Shown in pieces: positions 57,545 to 64,000 of a stretch of 64,000 nt of DNA. The number at the start of each line of letters is the position of its first letter. Within the stretch, counting starts at the first letter, position 1. A program made the position numbers and the translations under genes. The notes under the pieces are model-generated. The model searched no databases and was not told the DNA's origin. It saw nothing but the letters and a program-made list of their open reading frames with translations. This DNA is from Poecilobothrus nobilitatus (Eukaryota; Arthropoda; Insecta; Diptera; Dolichopodidae), in NCBI GenBank assembly GCA_947095535.1, contig OX352774.1, positions 221,018,965 to 221,082,964 on the forward strand, in the 5' to 3' direction.

Positions 57545-58360
57545 CGCTACGAAATCGCAAAAAAAAAAATCCCAAATGCCAAAATCTCAAATTAAATAAA
57601 ATCGCAAATTCCAAAATCCCAAATTTCAAAATTCCAAATTACAAAATCCCAAAATACCAAAATCCCAAAATACCAAAATCCCAAATTTTAAAATCCCAAA
57701 TTGTAAAATCCCAATTTTTAGTTAGTTATAAAATCAAGGTTATATCTTTTTCCAGAATATTTATATATGTACATGTTCATGCGATTTTCTGAAGTAGAAA
57801 GATTTTAGGGAGCGGGTCACAATCTTGCACGCCAAAATCTACCTGCGACAAAATCTTGCTTGTTTTTTATCTTGCATTACAAAAAGTCACTATTAAAGAA
57901 ATATTTTATTTTTAATACTTATGTATAAAGTAGGTATGCCGTATCCGTATTAGAGTTGGTTACAAAATCAGGGTTTCAATAATTTGTTTAGCGGGGGTTT
58001 GGGGACGGCAGCCCCCACTATTGGATGTTCTTTATTATTGAAAATATATATTAATATAAAAAAAATGTCTAGGAGGAATTTTGTAGTTGATTACAAAATC
58101 TGGATTATACGCCTTTTACAGAATATTTATATATAGAATAAATGTTGTTTAATGTAGAATAAAATATTGTCTTTTTTGTTGGAATTTTTGTAATCAATAT
58201 TTTTTTACCCATTAAATCGACCCACAAGTGAAATAAAAGAATTCAAAACGAATTATGATAACGGGTTTGGGATTTTGGGAATTTGGGATTTTGAATTTTG
58301 GGATTTTGAATTTGGGATTTTGTATTAGGGATTTTGCATTTGGGAATTTGTACCCAACCT
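57545..58360. mobile_element. Foldback element, arm word CCAAAATCCCAAAT, with a foreign arm inside
   Basis: The left arm (57560-57720) repeats CAAAATCCCAAAT-type words; the right arm (58262-58355) repeats the inverse ATTTGGGATTTTG. Between are 90-bp-family units (57725-57800, 57945-58000, 58070-58130), the GC-rich module inverted at about 57965-58022 (GGGGACGGCAGCCCCCACTA), and at 57808-57870 the arm GTCACAATCTTGCACGCCAA of the 2867-3349 element. No protein gene. The ends look like GGGA/GGGT, but no clear target duplication is visible. Confidence 0.65.
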
Positions 58361-61300
58361 AATATTTACATATGTATGTATAAAAATGACATTAAAATTT
58401 AACAGAATGTATCTTTTAATAAGGTATTAAAATTATAAATTAATTTTATGTTTAATTATAGATTAATTACTATTCGGACTTAACAGAACATAAAATCACG
58501 AATCTTCAGTTAATCTAATACATCGCAAATAATAAACTACATAGAAATCTTTTTAACATAAGTATTCATAAAAACTTTAGTGTGCCTAGAAGTCTTTAAG
58601 TCCTATTCTACTAATAAAGATCTAAAGGAAAAATTTTTAAAGCATAGATCCTCACATTTAATATGCAGGATCGAAGCGCATCGTTATACATCTTATAACG
58701 CATATAGCTCTATATATTAAGGTGCATATAAAATATATGTTATGCAAGAATCTATTTTTATTATTTATTAAAATGTAACTAATTATTAATTACATTATTA
58801 AATTTCTTAATTTAATTTTTAATTTCGACAACTTAATTTTATATATACTAGGGTCCCTGTAGCTGGTGTGTAAGTATATTTTACCATATTGACATCTAAA
58901 TTACAAAAAATGCTTATGGAATACAAAATGTCTTGATTCCAAAAGAAAATAAAAAACATGATTCTAAATATACATATGTATGTTATAATTTAATTAATGT
59001 AGATTTTGTAATAGAAAAATCATATCCGAATATGTACTTCAACTTATATGACGTATTCAAAACTTAGCGGAATGTCATAATTCATATGGTGTGGCTGAAA
59101 ACTACTAAATTATAATTATAGATTTTGTTTTAAAAAAATTTGACATAAATGACTAAACATTGATGTTTAAGACAGTGGTTAGACGTCAATGTTTTTTATC
59201 CCTTTTTTTAATCACCTTTTTTTCCACTTTTTTAAAATGACTAGAATCTTACTTTTTTGAAGCGTTTAAAAAATAGAATGGAAAAATTAGAGAAATTCAC
59301 CTGTTGAAGCGTTTATTTATATTTATTTGAAAACCAATTATTTTTTATTTTTTAAAATTTTGACTATTTCTTACTAGGAGGCGAATAGTTTAGAAAAGTT
59401 TTCAAGTTTCCCCGTATTTAATAACAGTTAAAATTGTCAAAAAACGTGTAAAAGAAATGTTAAAAAAAGTGGAACAAAAGTGAAGGCAAAATTGAAAATT
59501 TTTCTATATTTCAGTTTAAAAAAAAAAAGTGAACAAAACCGAATGAACGGATGACACTTTGAGTATAAAAAAGGGATAAAACAATAAAGTCTAACCGCTA
59601 AGTAAAAGCGTAAGACTTTTCAAAGCAAAGTTATTCTAAATAATCATTTAAATATGATTTTAAATTCGTTTTTTTTTATAATTAAATTTTTATTTCATTC
59701 GTTACAACTCACAGTAAATTCAAAAAATATTTAAAACATTCCACTGTCCACAGTAAGTAAAATCAGTTAATTATTTAGTTTATTTTAGAAAGACTTTTGT
59801 CAGTTGCCATATTCTTCGTAGTATATTTTATATAAATATAGAAAAAATAAAATTATTACAGTTTTAATAAAGATGTACATATATAAAAGTTATAAAACAA
59901 CAACAAAAAAAACAATTTTACATAAATATAAAAAAAAAACTGTAAAAAATTAGCTCATTTTCGAAACTGTAAAAAATTAGATCACTCACCATCGAAATGA
60001 ATACAGAAGCATTTCATCCAGATTTTAATTCAACTTTCGGGACATATGAGCGCTAACATCCAGTAAGTGGATAGACATCGAAGAGAGAGAGAATTATCTT
60101 CTATCAAACAATAAATACCTCACAATGTGTTATAATTTTATCTCGCAAAATAACGACAATTATATTATAATCGGCTTTATGAAGCTTAAGCTCAGTTATT
60201 TGTTTTTATTTTTATTTATTAATACATATTTCATTCTTTTTACATAATACAGAAAACATTTTACAGAACTAGTCTAATATTCATATATATTTTATGTTGA
60301 TTAACATATGAAAAGATAATATTTTGCATTATTTTCATTTTTGTTCTGGTTAATATGTTACTAAATACTATTAAGTAGTAATTTAAACTTAGTTCATCTG
60401 TATGATTACATATACCATACAACAAATAATATAAATATATTGTTTTACAAACCCAATATGTTGTCTTTCACTGTACCACTGTACTTTCAACGTAATCGGA
60501 AAAATTTTATACAATAATTTCAATATTAATTTTAATATTTTTATTTTTTTTTTTTTTTTGTAAAAATAATTTCCTCTTTTTTAATTGTTTACTTATTTTC
60601 AACCACCCTCCATATATTTACAACTGTTCCAGTTTTTAAATAGTAAACCTATTTTTTTTTAAAGTTTTTTGTATATTTTTGTAAAATTGTTGTTTTTTTG
60701 GTGTTGTTTTAAATTCAATAAAAAAGAAAACTTTAAAAAATACTTTTTTGTTTTTTAATTTCAAACAGGTTTTTTTTCGAATTTTCTACTTTTTTTTTTT
60801 GAATTTTCACGGTATTATTTTTATTAGCAAATTTTTTTTTTTTTTTTACTGAATAACACGGATGAACTTATTTCTATATGCTATCACCTAATGGGAAATA
60901 AAGTTTATTTAAATGCCAGTCATATCATACATTTTTTACATAAACATATAATATATTTATATATACATAACTATATATATATTTACATAAATACGTGAGT
61001 ATTCTATACATAATATACCTATAATAATATAAAGTACCTATATACCTATATATAATATGTACTTTTGTATGATTGAAAAATTCATCTAAAAAACAAAATT
61101 TCTTTAAAAAAAAAAAAAAACTCCAAAATGAAAACATATGAATTGTAATGGCGTATTTATCTTTGAAAAATGAAAAGTTTATTTTACCGCGAATTGTTTA
61201 TTTTAACAAATAACACAGAAATAAAAAGAAAAATCAGAAAAATCAGAAAATATAACAATTTTTATTTATATGAGTATAGTATTTTCCTTAAAATTAAATT

Positions 61301-61566
61301 TAAAAAAAAAAAAAAAACGGTATTTTAGTTCTACTTTTTCGTTACATAAGTTTTTCGTATCAAAAATTTAAATAATATTTAAAAACAAAAAGATATACAA
61401 AAAAAAAGCAAAAACACCGTCAAATATATGTCACAGGAAAATTATATAAATTTTCCAAAAAAAAAAAAAAAACCTACAATCTACAATCTACACCCTGACA
61501 ATTTTGACTGATTGAAATTATTTATAGCAAAACGATTTATTAAATAAACTTTATATATACTCGTAC
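58361..61566. other. AT-rich non-coding DNA
   Basis: Mostly A/T sequence with TATATATACATA simple repeats (60940-61060). The part at 59985-60110 is more complex, with GAGAGAGAGAATTATC and a GTGAGT donor-like site on the minus strand (CTCAC at 59994-59998). No open frame reaches that site, so only a 5' UTR exon is conceivable. Confidence 0.45.
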
Positions 61567-61731
61567 TTATTCAGACAATATAAGATTTTTAAGCTTTCTA
61601 AAGAAATTAACATTTTTCCGTTTTGTGGATGGGGATGTAGCGGTATCATAATATGATATCATAGGTTTCTCAAATGTTGTATCATTATAAGTAAAAACCA
61701 CTGCTTGAACAAAAATTATAATAAAAATCAT
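61567..61731 (-). CDS. Candidate short secreted peptide precursor
   Basis: A 54-codon frame starting at the ATG at 61729-61731, chosen because it opens directly into a hydrophobic signal-like stretch (MIFIIIFVQAVVF). A polar, partly acidic middle (YNDTTFEKPMISYYDTATSP) follows, then a basic KRK site, then a short Lys/Phe/Leu-rich end (NVNFFRKLKNLIL) that could form an amphipathic helix. Signal, pro-part, basic site and short cationic end is the layout of many secreted insect peptide precursors. No family is recognised. An AATAAA lies about 30 bp past the stop. The open frame continues upstream for 65 codons, so a longer or spliced product is possible. It could also be chance. Confidence 0.3.
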   Translation of the reverse strand: MIFIIIFVQAVVFTYNDTTFEKPMISYYDTATSPSTKRKNVNFFRKLKNLILSE

Positions 61732-62110
61732 CAAGATTTTTATTTTGAAGTAAATTGAAAGTGTCAATTTATTATTAAATCTATTTAAAGTTAAATAAAG
61801 TTTCTGATATGAGAGCAAATCGTATGGATTTTTTTTTTTTTCACCTAAGAGAGGTGGGAATCTTCCAAAGACACCAAGAATTTCTTTTTGATATGGTGTC
61901 AGATTCTTACTGTCTAAACCCACCACACCCTTTTAACCAATATAATGGGATCTGCTAACGCATTATTTTGGCTAGGGAGTAGAAATAAGAAATGATAGAA
62001 CAAGGATGCAGAAATATTGAATTGGGAATGTAACTGTAAGGGAACAATGAATCCGCCTATTATTTTTACGATTTTGCTAACAGTGACTATAGCCATCAAC
62101 AATTAAAACA
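61732..62110 (-). other. Higher-complexity segment upstream of the peptide candidate
   Basis: GTGTGGTGGGTTTAGACAG, CACCATATCAAAAAGAAATT and TTGGAAGATTCCCACCTC (minus strand) suggest former coding sequence. Partial frames read LDSKNLTPYQKEILGVFGRF and IVTVSKIVKIIGGFIVPL, in two registers with stops. No family is recognised. It may be a transposon relic or an upstream exon. Confidence 0.3.
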
Positions 62111-62878
62111 TACAGTAGAATATAACATCTTGCTGCATGAGGTAATCACCATTTGTTTTAAAATATTATCAAGTGCTTGAAATCAGGAAAGGCAGGAAAA
62201 AGGATACTCAAATCAAATATATATTGGTTCATATGGGAAAACATCACTTTTATTAACTTCCATATGATATATTCTAAATATTATAAAAAGTAATTTTATT
62301 TTATTTATTTTCTTTCGTTCTTCATTTTAATTTAATTTTCTCGAAATACCGTTAGTTTTGTTTTTTTTTTTTTTGTATAATCTAAAATATTATTAAATAT
62401 ATAACGGTAAAGTTAAAAATACTTAACGATAAAGTTTATAAAAATATAAAAATTGAAAATTGCAATATGCAATAATTGTTTACAAAAAAAAAGAAAAAAT
62501 TGCGTAAAATATGTCAGAAAAACGATTTTAATTTTAGTATTTTCTTCCATGTTTTTTATTTTTCTTTGCATACCATTCAAAATTTTTATTAATTTCATTT
62601 TTTAAATAAATATTTAAGTTATAGTTAACATTATTTTGAAAATTTAATTTGAGAAAAATCAAATTAAATTTTTTTCGTTTTTAAATAAAAATAAAACTCA
62701 AAAATTTATTAATATTATGTAATTTTTCTAAATTTAATAAAACTGAATTAATTCAATTTAAATAAAATGTTTAAATAACGCCGAATTTTAAGTTTCAAAA
62801 ATTGAAAAAATAAAAATCATAATAATAAATCATAAAAAGAACATTACACTACTAGTTTTATTTAAATTTCTACTTTTT
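62111..62878. other. AT-rich non-coding DNA
   Basis: A/T-rich sequence with a poly-T run near 62360. I see no supported feature. Confidence 0.55.
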
Positions 62879-63175
62879 AGCACATTTATTCAAAAGAAAT
62901 TTGAAAAATGTGCTTATTAGTTTCACTTTCTCCATACGTCCCTTCATTTGTTTTCAATATTTCTGTCACATTTAAAATAAGGAAATAAAATTTTAACAAT
63001 TAGTGAGATCTCATTAAAAAATTAATATTGTTGAAACAACTTTTTAATGTAGCCCCATCCATTACGGAGCTATAATTCTTTATATAGTTGGAACCTTATT
63101 TTCAAATGTTTTTACTTCAAGTTTTTCTTTTTCAATATTTTCTTTAGTTTAAAAAGGTCAAACGGTATAGTAAAT
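62879..63175 (-). mobile_element. Family B 3'-end copy with intact hairpin
   Basis: The hairpin AGCACATTT...AAATGTGCT (62879-62914) is followed by TATTAGTTTCACT, the inverse of AGTGAAACTAATA at 39602-39614. CATACGTCCCTTC is a decayed GTCY block. TTAATATTGTTGAAACAACT and GTAGCCCCATCCATTACGGA continue the match to the master copy. Confidence 0.65.
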
Positions 63176-63204
63176 TTTTTATTCTTTATAAATCAATATA
63201 AAAA

Positions 63205-63330
63205 CGAGAAAGAATGTAGAGTTGTACAGACGAAAGGACACAAATAGCTAAATCGACTCAGAATTACAATCCTGAGCAAGAATATAATTATATGTTATAT
63301 ATATATTATGTTCGTATAGATATAAAAAAT
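63205..63330 (+). mobile_element. mini-me/DINE-type 3' tail fragment
   Basis: ACAGACGAAAGGACACAAAT, then AGCTAAATCGACTCAGAATT, then CCTGAGCAAGAATATAATTA. The phrase GCTAAATCGACTCAGAAT matches the tail of the 9597-12093 element (11963-11982) and is a known signature after the GTCY block of Drosophila mini-me/DINE copies. No microsatellite or tandem repeats remain. It directly abuts family B sequence. Confidence 0.55.
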
Positions 63331-64000
63331 TTAATTTTAGTTATAGTCTGAAAAAAAAAAAAAAGTTCTTTAATATTGACTGTTCCCTTCTCTGATTTTG
63401 TTGTACAAATTCATCAGATTATTCATAAAATATATTTATTTGTATTCGCATATTTTTTCGAACTTAATTTAATTATTTTATATTGAAAAGCTATTCTGAA
63501 AAGTCAAAGAATAAATTTTCCTGATGTTGAGAAATTGATCTTTTGGTTATTATGGAGAATCGAAAAATGAATATATTTAAACATAGTTTGAAGTTAAAGC
63601 TAATGAAAATGGTACTCTTCAATAAGAATATTTTTTATTTTTAAATAACAAAAGCTTTTTCCGCTTGTTATAACATACATATAACATAGTACTTTAAGAA
63701 CTTTCAATTCTCAATCTCCAAATATATGTATGTATATAGGTTCGATAATAGATAAAACTAATCTTGAAATAAAATCTCACTTTTGCAAATCTAAAAAATA
63801 GAAGTTCTATATTCTATAGTTTTGTCATATAAAAATTTTCAAATCTGTACGAATTTAAATTTTTCAATTTATCAAACACCTTAAAACCTTTAAATGGTAA
63901 AGAATGCATGTATTTAGACTAAGAACGATATTAATCCTTTCAAAATTATAATTATAATAATAATAACAATTATAATAATAATCTGATACAGTGGAGCTAT
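63331..64000. other. AT-rich non-coding DNA to window end
   Basis: A/T sequence ending in ATAATAATAAC-type simple repeats (63945-63985). I see no supported gene. Confidence 0.55.

Noticed and set aside
60925..61137. Tyr/Ile-rich frame
   Set aside because: Translation of TATATACATA simple repeats and a poly-T run.

Overview
The window looks like non-coding DNA from a fly (Diptera). It is very AT-rich, full of poly-A/T tracts and TATATGTATA-type simple repeats, and has interrupted genes with GT/AG splice sites. Several mobile-element families resemble ones known from dipterans, notably the (GTCY)n-containing mini-me/DINE group of Helitron relatives. Almost all of the 64 kb is intron, intergenic DNA or transposon debris. 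No rRNA, CRISPR or bacterial feature is present.

The best-supported host gene is on the minus strand. Three exons (27928-28409, 24563-24742, 20026-20195, in transcription order) have matching splice phases and join into about 277 residues. They encode an Asn-rich insert and four predicted membrane segments. Order, spacing and local residues resemble the N-terminal TMD0 of an ABCC transporter, most like the sulfonylurea receptor (Sur). The exon before and the exons after were not found, so introns on both sides may occupy much of the window.

The intron between the first two of these exons is 3,185 bp. About 3,066 bp of it is a pogo/Tigger-like element (24825-27890), which itself holds a Helitron-like element (25428-27770). 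Without them the intron would be about 117 bp.

Repeat layout, left to right: a foldback element (2867-3349); tRNA-derived SINE heads (5601, 14293, minus strand 48124); LINE protein scraps (7870-8215, 19448-19610, 33125-33245, all minus strand); a Helitron-like element with a higher-order tandem array (9597-12093); a TIR element with a GC-rich island (16446-17604); and more foldback elements (22991-23704, 34195-34700, 52857-54375, 57545-58360). A third Helitron-like family, 'family B', has its fullest copy at 38370-39655 and partial copies across the right two thirds.

The most interesting pattern is a set of foldback elements. They share a ~90-bp core unit and, at several loci, a GC-rich module (GGGGGCTGCCGTCCCC). 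Each has different terminal arms, built from its own short repeated word. One locus carries an arm of another locus inside it, which suggests modules are exchanged. Small ORFs at 15064, 18322/18586, 45013 and 61567 are reported as unidentified candidates.
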